A stretch of DNA of 45,478 bases. Source: Antrodiella citrinella. Taxonomy: Eukaryota; Basidiomycota; Agaricomycetes; Polyporales; Steccherinaceae. Both the position numbers and the translations under genes were made by a program. Shown one piece after another: positions 1 to 10,592 of the stretch. The notes beneath the pieces are model-generated. The model was given only the letters and a program-made list of their open reading frames with translations, searched no databases and was not told the DNA's origin. Each line of letters opens with the position of its first letter. Within the stretch, counting starts at the first letter, position 1. The DNA is taken from the NCBI GenBank assembly GCA_004802725.1, contig SGPM01000224.1:1-45478 (forward strand), read 5' to 3'.

Positions 1-193
1 CGCGAGACAAATAAGGCAGGGCGCCAGGTACCAAGTGACTGTTACTGATGGCTGTGACGACGAGAGAGCCTTTGCTGGCGCTTGGGAATATTTTGGATGG
101 ACGGGGTGATTTCCCGGGGTAAATGCCCCAGACGTAGAATGCGGTGATAGGGTTCGATTCCAGTCTGGTTTCGAGACGAAATCTGCGTAACAT
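1..193 (-). CDS. Possible 5' end of an unidentified gene, cut by window edge
   Basis: From an ATG at 193-191 the minus strand stays open for 64 codons to the window edge. The predicted peptide begins MLRRFRLETRLESNP and resembles no family I recognise. A second minus-strand frame is also open here, so the signal is weak. It could be the first exon of a gene continuing to the left, or chance. Confidence 0.2.
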   Translation of the reverse strand, partial: MLRRFRLETRLESNPITAFYVWGIYPGKSPRPSKIFPSASKGSLVVTAISNSHLVPGALPYLSR

Positions 194-563
194 CTAGTCA
201 ACCCTTGGCTTAAACAACTTACAGTCAGCATTTCTGACCACACCAGCATACCAATAGCAAAGTTTGGCTGGTCAAGATAGTGGTATTTCATTACTGTAGT
301 AGGGGGCACTGTCGAGAGTCATCGGTGAAGACAAGAAGAACACAGAAAAAGTCAACGTCTGGAGTGTAGGAGGGGGAATAGTACATCTGTAGAGCGCGAG
401 AGTGGGAAAAGAAATAAGGAGAAAGTCTGTAAACGAAAAACGAGAGGGATGGAAGCACGAGTCGCACCGATGAACCAAAAGAAAATAATACACTCAATGA
501 AACAAAGAAGAATCGCCTGGCACCTAGGCCACAAAAGTAGAGAGAGACGGGAAGGAAGAACTC
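194..563. other. Intergenic stretch without a recognisable gene
   Basis: It lies downstream of CCC2. Short frames are open on both strands but show no domain, no consistent exon chain and no coding-like composition. It probably contains the CCC2 3' untranslated region. Confidence 0.5.
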
Positions 564-3500
564 CTATACCGATTCACTCATCTCAACAGGCAATTGGCTA
601 TACCCAGCCACGCTCCTCCTACCTCTCTCACTGAAAACTCCCTTAATGCTCCTCCACGCATCCCCCAATACCGACCCCAAACCGCCCGCCATGGTCGTCT
701 TCTCAATCTCTACCTCCTCGCCATGCAAGACGCTCTCCGCCGGGCGCCGCCACCACTTCAACAGCAACGAGCTCGTCACGACGCTCACACTCGAGAACGC
801 CATCATCGCACCCGCCATCATGGGGTGCAGATGTAACCCCAGTGGAAGGAACAACCCCATAGCAAGCGGAATCCCCAGGATGTTGTAGATGCACGCCCAG
901 ACGAGGTTTCTGCGGATCGTGGAGAAGATGGCGCGGGAGAGGTGTAGGGCGGCGACGACGTCGAGGAGGTCAGAGCGCATGAGTACGATGTCGGCGGCTT
1001 CGATGGCGACGGAGGTTCCTGAAGAAAGGGCGATACCGACGGACGCAGCTACAAGGGCGGGGGAGTCGTTAATACCATCGCCAACCTGAAAGTCAATTCG
1101 TCAGTTGGCAGCCAATGTCTAAATTAAGAGGCCGTGCGTACCATGGCGACACCACCCTTCGTCTTCTCCATCAACTCTGTGATGACGGTGGCTTTGCCTT
1201 TAGGGCTCATACTAGCCCACACGCCATCCGGTCGAATTCCAACCTGCTTGGCAATCGCAAGAGCAGTGCCCTGGCTATCACCAGTCATCATATTCACATC
1301 GATGCCCATCCTCTTCAACGCGTGAATCGCCTGCGCAGACGACCGCTTTGGTGCATCCGACATCGCGATGGCGAGGAGCGGAGTGGGCTGCGCGAGCGGG
1401 ATGCCCATTGACACGAAAATAGTGGTACGTCCGTGTTTCTCCGAATACGCGTTAAAGGTTTCGAGCGAGGAGGGTAGAGAACTGTCTTCTGCTTGCGTGA
1501 TGAACCGAGCGTTTCCGACATAGAGGATGCGCTTCATGCCAGAGGGGGACAGGACAATGGTAGCTTTGACACCTGCACCGGTGACACTCTCGAAATCCTC
1601 GATAGTCACATCAGATACGCCGACGACAGTCTTAGAGAGGAGATCCTTCCCGTACGTAGCAACAGCCTTCGCGAGGGGATGTTCAGAGCGAGCCTCCGTG
1701 GTAGAGATCATCGCGATGACGTCTGCGCGAGTAATTCCGGCAGCGACCATCGTGTCCAGCGACGCGTTATCCAACGTGTCGCGTCCGTACTCGATAGTAG
1801 GATCATCGAACTCGGACGACACCCACGCCGACGCAATCACAGTCAATTTTCCTTCCGTCACAGTTCCGGTCTTGTCCAACACGATCCGCTTGATCGTCCG
1901 ACTCGCCTCCAGCGCCCGTCCGCCCTTGATCAAGATACCATTCTGCGCACCGATACCGGTTCCGACCATAATGGCTGTGGGCGTGCTCAGACCCAAGGCG
2001 CATGGGCACGCGACGACAACGACAGAAATGCACAGTTGCAAGCACACAGCGAGCTTGGAGGAGCCGTGGTGACGGAACATCTCTGGCAAAGCATCGACGT
2101 CGGTGAAGCTAGCGATGAGCATCCATGCGATAAATGTGAATGCGGCGAGCGAAATGACGGTCGGCACGAAGTACCCCGCAACCTTGTCAGCGAATGCCTG
2201 GATGGGCGCCTTTGAGGTCTGCGCGTCCTCTACGAGCTTCACGATTTGTGCCAGAGCGGTGTCCTTTCCTGCGCGGGTGACGATCATGTCGAACGTACCC
2301 AATCCGTTGACTGTGCCACCAATGACGCTATCGCCTGCTTGCTTCAGAGAAGGGATAGGCTCTCCCGTTACCGCGCTCTCGTCCACGGAAGAGGACCCAC
2401 GAATCACTGTGCCATCTGCAGGAATCTTGTCACCTGGTACGAGTTTCACAGTGTCGCCCACCTGGACCAGCTCCGTTGCTATCCGTCTCTCCTGCGTGCA
2501 AGCCGGCGCGTCGGTGTAGATCGTGGCCATGGACGGAGCCAGTGACATCAGATCCGTCAGTGCCGCGCTCGTCTTGCCCTTCGCCCTGTTCTCCATGTAG
2601 CGACCAAGGGAGACGAACATGATTAGCATCGTGCTCGTGTCGAAGAACACGAGCGGGCGGTAATCCGGGTCTGGGTTCGCCACAGCCAGACACATAGCGC
2701 ATAGCGAATAAAAGTATGCAGCGGAGGTGCCGAGCATGACGAGGACGTCCATCGTCGCGCTGCCATGTTTCAGTGACTTGTAAGCGTTCCTGTAGAATTT
2801 CGCACCAAGCCAGAATTGCGCAGGCGTTGTCAGCAAGAGTACGATTAAGTCGCCCACGAAGATGCCACGACACATCCGGTGATTGAGCACGTCCCGGACG
2901 CCTGGAATCCGCTTCCCGATCATACTGAAGAAGAACACAGGCACGGCGAAACCCAAGGCCCACAAGAACCGAGACCGCCATTCCTGGATCTCCTTCGCGC
3001 GCGTCAATGAGCGTAGCTGCGTGGCATCTTCTTGGTCAGACAGCATGGCGTCGAACCCGAGCTCTTCGATCCGCTCGACCATATCACGTGGACCAATCAG
3101 GGCGCGGTCGAATTCGACCTTGCATGTCTCTGTAGTAAGAGAAACAGCGACACTGTTGATGCCGGGCAACGCAGACAGCTGTGTCTCGACGGTAGATGTG
3201 CACGCCGAACATGTCATGCCATATATTCGGAGGGTCACGGCATCCGAGCGGGTAGGGGGGATGAGCTCTGCACCAAAGCCAATGTCCTCGATTTCCTGCG
3301 AAGTTCGAATTTGGTTAGTTTAGATTGCCTCCTGAGAGTCCGGACGAAAGTCGGGTCGATAGACGACATTGCATCGCACGCATGGGAAACGACCGACCGC
3401 GACTTGGCCGAGGTTGATGAGCATTTAGGCGCTCAGTAACCAATCGTACCGACGGTCGGACATGTACAGTGTACACAACCAACAAAAATAATACGCCGTA

Positions 3501-3966
3501 GCGTGATCCGACGACATCCCAAGATGCCACGATCTGGCCTTCGGCGGTAGCAAGTATCACGGACGTTGTTTCTCACGACCGCAGGCAGACGAGCAAGACG
3601 GGGAGAGGAGGGTGCTTACGTTGATGATTTTGTCCGAGTCCCAGGTGGCTGGATCGTACTCTACGATTCCACGTTCCGCCAATAGAGCGACCTTGATACT
3701 ATGAATGCCTGGCTGGTCTCTGAGCATACCCTCAATCGACTAGAAAATCACAGTTAGGAGACAATGAAACCGGTGAGACAATAGACTAGACGCACCGCGA
3801 CACAAGATCCACAGGTCATTCCTTCTATCCTCAACTCGCATTTCTGAGATAAAGGGCCGAGAGGAGTTGCGACGAGGGGTTCGTCTTCGTGGGTAGGCAG
3901 CTCGAGCTTTCCTGCAGCTGGCGACCGCTGGGTTGCCCCCAGGAGGGTTGTAAGAAAACCCGACAT
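564..3966 (-). CDS. CCC2: Copper-transporting P-type ATPase (Ccc2/ATP7 family)
   Basis: Predicted exons (minus): 3966-3796, 3739-3620, 3295-1142 and 1085-564, joined in phase to give 988 aa, a normal length for fungal Ccc2. Two N-terminal heavy-metal-associated domains carry GMTCGSC (residues 49-55) and GMTCSAC (123-129). A P1B-ATPase core follows, with the TGEP actuator motif, the metal-site CPC in VVACPCALG, phosphorylation motif DKTGT, nucleotide-binding SEHP and MTGD, and hinge GDGIND, which is completed across the last intron. In yeast this family pumps Cu+ into the late Golgi to load multicopper oxidases such as the Fet3 ferroxidase. I chose the ATG at 3966 (MSGFLTT) because it directly precedes the first metal-binding domain; an upstream in-frame extension is hydrophobic and low-complexity. 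The intron 3296-3619 (324 nt) is unusually long here. It is divergent from SFH5. Confidence 0.93.
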
Positions 3967-4182
3967 AGCTGGGGGGTGTTTGGTAAGAAGCAGAGATTCG
4001 TGGAAGCCAGAACGAGGGAATAAGTAGGGTGAATCTCCGGAACGCGCCTGCGCTATTAGAATGATGATGATGACTGAGAGAGAAAGAGAGAATGTGAAAT
4101 CCCTGAGGAACACTTTCACCAGAACAGGTGACCGCACTGCCATACGCGGCATTTAGCGGAGGCAATATTGCGTGATCATCTA

Positions 4183-4191
4183 ATCAGATAA
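4183..4191 (+). promoter_or_regulatory. Iron-GATA factor consensus ATCAGATAA, copy 1
   Basis: Exact match to ATCWGATAA, the site described for fungal iron-responsive GATA repressors (Urbs1/SreA/Sre1/Fep1 family). It lies 217 bp from the CCC2 ATG and 159 bp from the SFH5 ATG. Binding is inferred. Confidence 0.6.
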
Positions 4192-4199
4192 TTACACGC

Positions 4200-4208
4200 A
4201 TCAGATAA
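4200..4208 (+). promoter_or_regulatory. Iron-GATA factor consensus ATCAGATAA, copy 2
   Basis: A second identical site in the same orientation, starting 17 bp after copy 1. Tandem spacing in a promoter makes chance less likely than for a lone 9-mer. Confidence 0.6.
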
Positions 4209-4349
4209 ACCTCGGCATCCGCGGCTGCGTTATTGCCAATTTATTTAACCTTCCGCACAGACGCCCATAATAGGTTGTCTGACCACTCGTCACGGTCCTC
4301 CAGCCTTTCCCAGCTACTCTCTCCTTCCTCCCTCGTTCTCGCTTTCAAA

Positions 4350-5690
4350 ATGTCAGAGTCCACGCCTACAGACACCGTTTCAGAGCCTCAGATCGTCGAG
4401 AAGGTCTCCGAGGCCACTGCTCCAGAGCCTGCCAGCAAAGACACCGCAGCCGAGGCCATTGACACCGTGACCGCGCCTGAGCCAAGTGATGTTACTGAAC
4501 CCACCCGGACGACGCCTACCATTCCAGAGGCCACCGCGGAAGAGGAAGACGATGAGCCTCAGAACGACCTGACAGCAAAGTTCACCGCTGACGAATGGAA
4601 AGCATTGAAAGAGTTCCGCGTATGTACTCACCTGTCGACCTGTGACCGACTCTCATCACTCACCACTAGACGCAACTCCCCGAGATCTTTGGAAAGGCAT
4701 ATCATCCAGAAGATTTTTCAGTCAAGGCTGAATCTATTAAATTGTGGGGCGTGACTGTCGACCCGCATGCTCCCAAGGATGATGCCAGAGTCAGCGTTCT
4801 TCTCATGAAATTCCTTCGAGCACGGTACGGACTCTTATCGATGTCGGTAACGGAACTCATTTATGATTGTATAGGAACTTGGATGTAGCTCAAGCACATG
4901 AAATGTTGCTTGCTACCCTCAAGTGGAGGCAGGATTTCGGCATTGAGGCTATCATGGCTGAGAAGTTCGACGACGCGATATTTGGCAAGCTCGGATTCGT
5001 AGTCGGACACGACAAGGAGGACAGACCCGTCAAGTAAGATCATCCAAACTCAGTGTCTCAAAGTCACTCAAAACTCCATAGCTACAACCTGTATGGCGGT
5101 CAAGACATCAAAGTCGTATTCAGCGATGTCCCTCGTTTCATCCGGTGATTACCATAATTTCTATTCACGCTTGTTGGGTCGCTGATGTCTATGCACGTCC
5201 AGATGGCGCGTACAGCTCATGGAGCGTAGCATCGAACTGCTCGATTTCGAGAAAGTGGACCAAATGGTTCAGATTCACGGTAAGTTTATCTCACCGTGCC
5301 TCATTTGACCTACTCTTATGTTTGCGACTTCAGACTACGCCGGAGTGAGCTTATTCACCGGACGCGATCCCAACCAGAAGGCAGCGGCAGCTGAAGCGAC
5401 CAACATCTTCCAGAACCACTACCCAGAGTTCTTGGTACGTTCTCTTGATCCCCTCTCGCATCCTCACCTCATCCATACCCTTGCAGTCTATCAAGTTCTT
5501 CCTGAACGTCCCTACCGTCCTAACATGGATCTTCTGGCTTTTCAAGCCTCTCATGTCCGCAAAGACTTTGGCCAAGATGAACATCGTCGGCACGTCAAAG
5601 AGTGCGATCGCGAGTGCGCTGTTGCCTATCATCGATGAGACGGAGCTGCCGAAGCGGTACGGTGGCAAGGCGGATGATCTCGTCGAGTGA
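4350..5690 (+). CDS. SFH5: Sec14-like CRAL-TRIO protein, Sfh5 family
   Basis: Predicted exons: 4350-4619, 4670-4824, 4875-5033, 5082-5144, 5203-5279, 5334-5434 and 5487-5690, giving 342 aa. Residues 1-85 are an acidic, Pro/Thr/Glu-rich tail. A CRAL-TRIO N-terminal helix bundle follows (about 90-155, including LLMKFLRAR), then the lipid-binding CRAL-TRIO fold (about 165-310), with YGGQDIKVVFSDVP, RWRVQLMERSIELL and FFLNVPTVLTWIFWLFKP. Sfh5 proteins are phosphatidylinositol-transfer-like proteins of ER and plasma-membrane contacts, and yeast Sfh5 has been reported to bind heme. The HDY at residues 241-243 has the His-x-Tyr spacing of the yeast heme ligands as I recall them (H173/Y175). The ATG follows a TTCAAA context and the frame closes exactly across six introns. 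It shares a promoter with CCC2. Confidence 0.88.
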
Positions 5691-6523
5691 TTTGCCTCAC
5701 ATAATCCCTCATTCTATTCCTTCGTTCATTCTCACTGACTGACTGATTGATGACATGCTCTACGTTTACTTGGATTCGGAATTCTACGTGTCATCCACTT
5801 GCTTGCCTTCATGAGTACTCACGTTCGTTCACATACCCTGCTCCCACTTATATGCTTTCCGTTACGATTTGGCTTCGTTCATACCACCCTCATTTAGATC
5901 TTATCATACCCTTCCTGGCTCAGCTGTCATTTACTGCATTGCGGTTTCCCGGTATCCTTTGCTTTGAATATAATTTCTGCAACACATTCGCGACATCAAA
6001 TTCCCTTGTGGCAATCAAGTATCAACGCGGTGCTGGTCCATAGTGGTTGTTGAAGGTGAGGGAGGATGAGGCGTGCTGATGCTTGCTCACACCACGACTC
6101 TCGTTTATGTACAAAGCATCGTGACATCGCTTATGGATACCATACCAGCTCACATCACGCTTGCCAGACTGCTCTAAAACAGTGTGGACTTGCAAGGGTC
6201 TGGAAGGGTCTGAAAGGGAGGATGAATGAAAGTTTTTGGACTTGACTAGGATGGTGTTTGCGACTGCAGTAGGGACGTGTCAATTTCCATGGGAACTGCG
6301 CGTATATGCTGGAGAGGATGACTTTACCAAGAAAATGGTGAAGTATAGCGGAGCGCTGAGCGCTGAACTCTGCTAAACAACCCATTCTACCCCCGGGCCG
6401 GGCCAACAGACTTGGTACGGTCGAGTACAGTCAGTCATGAATCAAGACTCGAATACATCGCAAATTCTGTTGCATAAGCTCACTACGGTTTCGCCTGCCA
6501 TATTTCCACTCATCAGTTCACTG
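5691..6523. other. Convergent intergenic region, SFH5/TRM82
   Basis: About 830 bp lie between the stop codons of two convergent genes. The sequence is pyrimidine-rich on the plus strand near SFH5. No ORF chain, RNA gene or repeat was recognised. It should include both 3' untranslated regions. Confidence 0.6.
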
Positions 6524-8636
6524 TTAGCTTTGTTCCTCCGTGTCTGTCCTGATCTTCTTAGCTTCCCTCTCCACGCTCTCCTTCCCCGCTTCCCTCTCCC
6601 TGATACTCTCAACCAACGCTTTCTTGTTCTTCAACCGCGCCAGCTCGCGCTGTGTCAGCTCTTTCTTCCCTTGATCAGTGACGGAGGTCGCATCAGTGGT
6701 ATCGGCGTCGGTGGAGTTGAGAAGGGCTGCGATGTCGTCACGGACGATAGGGTCGTGCTCTGGGTCGACGTTTTTGGGCATCGAGGAAAGGTGTGCATAT
6801 ATGTCGGCTGTTTTGAGGTCGGCGGATGTAGCTACGGTGAAGAGGATCACTAAACTCGAACGCAATGGAGAAAGAATAGAGACGAGATTACCGGATTTGA
6901 GACACGTCGAGTTGAGGGAGGTCAGGAAGGGAGACGACGCGTTGCTGAGCTCGGCGAGTTTCCACCCCGACTCAGTCTGAGTCCAACCACCTACCCGTAC
7001 ACCATCTTTTCTCTCTTCAGAGGTTGACGGGTCAAGAGTCGCGTCCGAGTCCACCCACGCTGCGTCGGTAAGGACCCACAGCTTCTCATCTGCCTCTATC
7101 GTCAAAAAGTCAATGACCGGTTTGCCGAGAATGAGCACGAGTATGGAAGGCGCTTCGGAGCCTTGCCAGTCTTCTGGATGTCGAATGTAAAATAACGCGA
7201 CTGCTCTGCATTCTAACAATCAGATGAAGGTTTCGGGAAAGAGAGGTGGGAAAAACGTACCCGACGACACTGAACACGATCCACTTCGATCCGTCAGGTA
7301 ATTGGACGGCGCGTATCCGGTGAACGACGAGGGTTGGCGAGTCATCCCTTGCCTGGTCCGGAGTTGCTTGGTCCAGGGTTGAACACGACGGCTCGCCCAT
7401 GACGACGTCCTCCGAGTCTGCGACACCCTCTGCGTCTGCGGTACCCTCTGCGTCTGCAACATCCTCTACTTCCTCAACACCATCCACATCCGCCTCCACT
7501 GCCGCCTCTTCAGCCTTTCCTTTTCCCTTCTTCCTCTTTCCCCTTCCTTTCTTTACAAGCTTCTTCTCGTCACTGCCTGCCTCACCGCCGTCCTCCCCTT
7601 CCCAACTTGAGGTCCGGCCTTTCACTGGCCTGACCTTGATGTACGATACCACGTTGTCCAACACATGTATGGTCTTGCCCTTGGCACCAGTAAGCCAGTC
7701 CCAGCATTGGATGTACGGGTCTCCGCCGCCGGAGATGAGAGTGTGCGGGGAGAACGTAGGGATGTGGATCGCTGACACGAATCTGCGTATCCATCATTAT
7801 TTCAGCATCCATACCAGAGCGATTATAGACGAAGGAAAAGATGAAACGCACTTCGTATGCCCCAAACAATACTGCTCCACCACGTACCCCTGCGGGTACC
7901 AGCTCACCCGGATATGCTCGTCCCTGTCCGCTGAGATGATGTACTTCTCGTCTTTCGAAAGCACGAAGGATGTGAGGAGGGAGGTGTGCCCGAGGATCAA
8001 CGTACCGCCTGCGAGGTTTTCGTGCGATGTGAGAGCGGTGCGGCCTGATTTTGAGGGTGCGGGCTCAGAGGTAGTGGGATTAGTGGGATCCGGGATCATT
8101 AGGTAACTAGAATGAGGAGTTGGAATTTCATTGGGATGTGAAGGAAAAGGAAGGGCGGAAACGAGAGTGGTGCTTGTCTGACCTGAACACGTCCCCGAAC
8201 TTGTCTGAGACCAGTATGCTTTGAGAATCCTGAGGGATCAGGATCTCCGTCGGTTTTTTGGGTAGCTCTCTGCACTCCGCACAAATAACAATGAATCATG
8301 CGACATCATGTACTGGAAAGAGTCACGTACCTCTCGGAAAGCATCTTCAACCCTTTCTGCAAATCCCATACCCTCAACTTCTTATCCTCCGCCGCGGTCA
8401 CTAGGTACCGCCATGTTGAGTCCACGGCTGAGCATCGTATGGGACCTGATTTTATTGTAACGGGATCATCAACTGTCGCTTCAATCGCACCTGTGCTGGA
8501 AGAAAGTTCGTCAAGTAAGATCCAAGTGAGATTACAGAAAAGCGTACCCGTTCTGCACCAGTTCAATGTATGGTCCGGAGACCACTATTGTTGACGTTGA
8601 ACCGATGTGCAGACGTGTATGTGGGTAGAACGACAT
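6524..8636 (-). CDS. TRM82: tRNA (guanine-N7)-methyltransferase WD40 subunit
   Basis: Predicted exons (minus): 8636-8548, 8495-8331, 8269-8183, 8106-7852, 7782-7261 and 7205-6524, giving 599 aa. WD-repeat signatures include [15 protein letters not shown], the family-typical [14 protein letters not shown] followed by [13 protein letters not shown] across an intron, and [16 protein letters not shown]. In yeast this subunit stabilises the catalytic Trm8 for m7G46 formation in tRNA. It is longer than yeast Trm82 (444 aa) because a Lys/Arg-rich then Asp/Glu/Ala-rich low-complexity segment (including [17 protein letters not shown]) is inserted between blades, and a charged C-terminal tail is present. 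A 42-nt segment at 6850-6891 has splice-like ends but is in frame, so its status is ambiguous. It is transcribed in the same direction as the neighbouring coiled-coil gene, 201 bp away. Confidence 0.85.
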
Positions 8637-8837
8637 CGTTAAGGACCCACAACACTTTTCTTGAGCATTCGTAAGTGAGAGCAGATGTACGATGATGAAA
8701 TTTGTGATTTGTGGGTCCACACAATTTGCAGAAGCGCGTCGAATTATTTATGTAATTATTTACGTTCTTCTAGAAATTCGAATAGTACAGAGAACTGAAT
8801 CGTCTACGATGCTCATGGAAGGGTGTCGATAAAGCAT

Positions 8838-10515
8838 CTAATTCGAGGAGGAATCGTCGTCGTCCATGTCGTCGATAGGTATGAACCGTTTGGCATGACC
8901 CTGTTTATTCCAATTGTCAGCGACAAAACGGAGAAAGCAAAGCGCGACTCACCACCGACACCCGTACATCTTTCAAACTGAATGGCTTTGACGGCAAGAC
9001 ACGAACGGGCGAAGACGCGTGATGGCGATTCTGGTTTTTTGGAGGAGTATTTTCGGCGTTTTGGCGGGGAGACAATCGAGGACGTGGAGGTGACGTCAAG
9101 GCAGGAACAAGAGAGCGATAATTATCGTGGAGAGAGAACACAGAAGCAGCAGTAGCAGAAGCAGAAGACAGATGTATTCCAGGCGAAGACGTCACGGGAG
9201 TATTTTGACAAGCAGGAGTAGACTGGCGAGCAGAAGTTGGTCGAGGGGTACGGTCCGGAGAGATATGCTGAGCAGACAGTTGTCCACGGCAAGTCTTGGG
9301 AGTAGACACGAGCGTTGTATACACAGTAACGGCTTCAGCAGCAAGATCAAGGACAGGCTCTGTAGACGAGACTTTGTCGTGCGAAAAGCCGAGAGTACTC
9401 GGAGCAGCACGGGAGGTAGCCTTAGGCGTACGCGTAGCGGCGTTGGAGCGAAGCTGAGAGTCAGAGGCCGAAGCACGTGGTGATGGGTACACGCGACGCA
9501 CAGAACGGCCGCTCTGATCGTTCTCACCAGGCCCACCAGGAGAATCCATTCTGCGGCGTTTTAAATTTTTGAATGGACGGTCGGAAGGCGAGGACGAGAG
9601 CGGGAGGTCCCGGGCAGGTAGGCTAGAGGATGGCAGGTCAGAGCTAACAGAGGAATTGGAGCTCGGGTTTCGGCGTAGGTGGGTTGTCGTCTCCGATAGA
9701 AAGGTCTGGAGATCGGCCGAAGAGGCGCGTTGAGACTGGGCGATGGCGTCCTTGACGTCGTGTTTCGCGTTGTCAATATGCAACGGAATTGCTTGAAGAA
9801 GAGGGAGCACTGGAGTCAATGCAGCAAGAAGCTGGCCCTGCTGATTCTGCAGCGTCTGCAGGGCTTGCGTTTGAGTCTGATTGAGCTACATGCACGGGAA
9901 GGGTTGAACATTGAGCACTTTGTTCGGCCAAGACAGAACGTACCATATGCAACAGATCCACCTTGGTGTCCAAAGCCGCAAGTTTTCCGTCCATGGTGGA
10001 GACCTTCTGGAATAGCTCGTCTACTCGGGACGTCTGCGCGGGATTTCCTACAGACTTTTGTATTTGAGTCTGGCATCTGTTCGCTACATAAAGGATCAGT
10101 ATGTATTCGCACTACTCGACAGATCGTTCCACGAGGAAAATAATTAGCATATACGCCGGTGCAGACGGAACGTACCTAGGTCCACGAGCTCCTGCAGAAG
10201 GCTCTCATGCTCGCGCTCGAACAATTTCTGCATCGTTGACACCTCTCTCTTCGCACCCTCCACGCCATCCGTGAGCTTCACGACGCGTTCCGAGAACTTC
10301 TCGAACTGCGCTTGCGTGTCGTGGAGGAGGATGCGAATGGACGTGCCCGCCTTGTCGATAGGTGCGATGGGAGGCAGAGGTTTCACGGACGCTCCAAGTG
10401 TCAACGCCGGTGGGTTTTTCTGCAAGAGCTGGGTCCATAGCGGTGTGATATTCGAACGAGATTGGGTGTGTATCTGAGATTTGGTGATCGAGTCAGCGGG
10501 AGCAGCGTCTGCCAT
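8838..10515 (-). CDS. Unrecognised coiled-coil, Ser/Pro-rich protein
   Basis: Predicted exons (minus): 10515-10176, 10083-9944, 9885-8953 and 8900-8838, giving 491 aa with all phases consistent. Residues 1-220 are heptad-like and probably coiled coil (TQAQFEKFSERVVKL, LNQTQTQALQTLQNQQGQ). The middle is Ser/Pro/Arg-rich and likely disordered, with KNLKRRRMDSP as a possible nuclear localisation signal. The C-terminus has a compact motif, KPFSLKDVRVSVGHAKRF, and ends in an acidic DDMDDDD tail. I do not recognise the family; a nuclear scaffold or chromosome-associated role is only a guess. An in-frame ATG at 10545 could add 10 residues. Its start lies 77 bp from the divergent ZNHIT2-like gene. 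Confidence 0.75.
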
Positions 10516-10592
10516 CGTGGTCGGAAGAGAAGAGTGGGCGTACATGGGCGCCAAGTGCGCTCTCTACTTGTCCTCCTCCCTCTCGGTGAAGA
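10516..10592. promoter_or_regulatory. Compact bidirectional promoter
   Basis: Only 77 bp separate the ATG of the coiled-coil gene (minus) from that of the HIT zinc-finger gene (plus). Both promoters must overlap here or reach into the 5' coding regions. No TATA box is apparent. Confidence 0.5.

Larger units (their letters stand above)
3967..4349. promoter_or_regulatory. Divergent CCC2/SFH5 promoter
   Basis: This 383-bp region separates the two start codons. It holds two iron-GATA-type sites (separate entries) and an AT-rich TATA-like stretch (TTATTTAACC, about 4240), which suits SFH5. No other gene is evident. Confidence 0.6.

Noticed and set aside
145..170. GGTTCGATTCC resembling a tRNA T-arm
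   Set aside because: The flanking stem does not pair (TAGGG against CCAGT) and no D-arm, anticodon arm or acceptor stem could be placed upstream.
272..534. Overlapping minus-strand frames of 60-73 codons
   Set aside because: Phe/Leu/Ser-rich translations of low-complexity sequence in several frames at once, with no splice or domain support.
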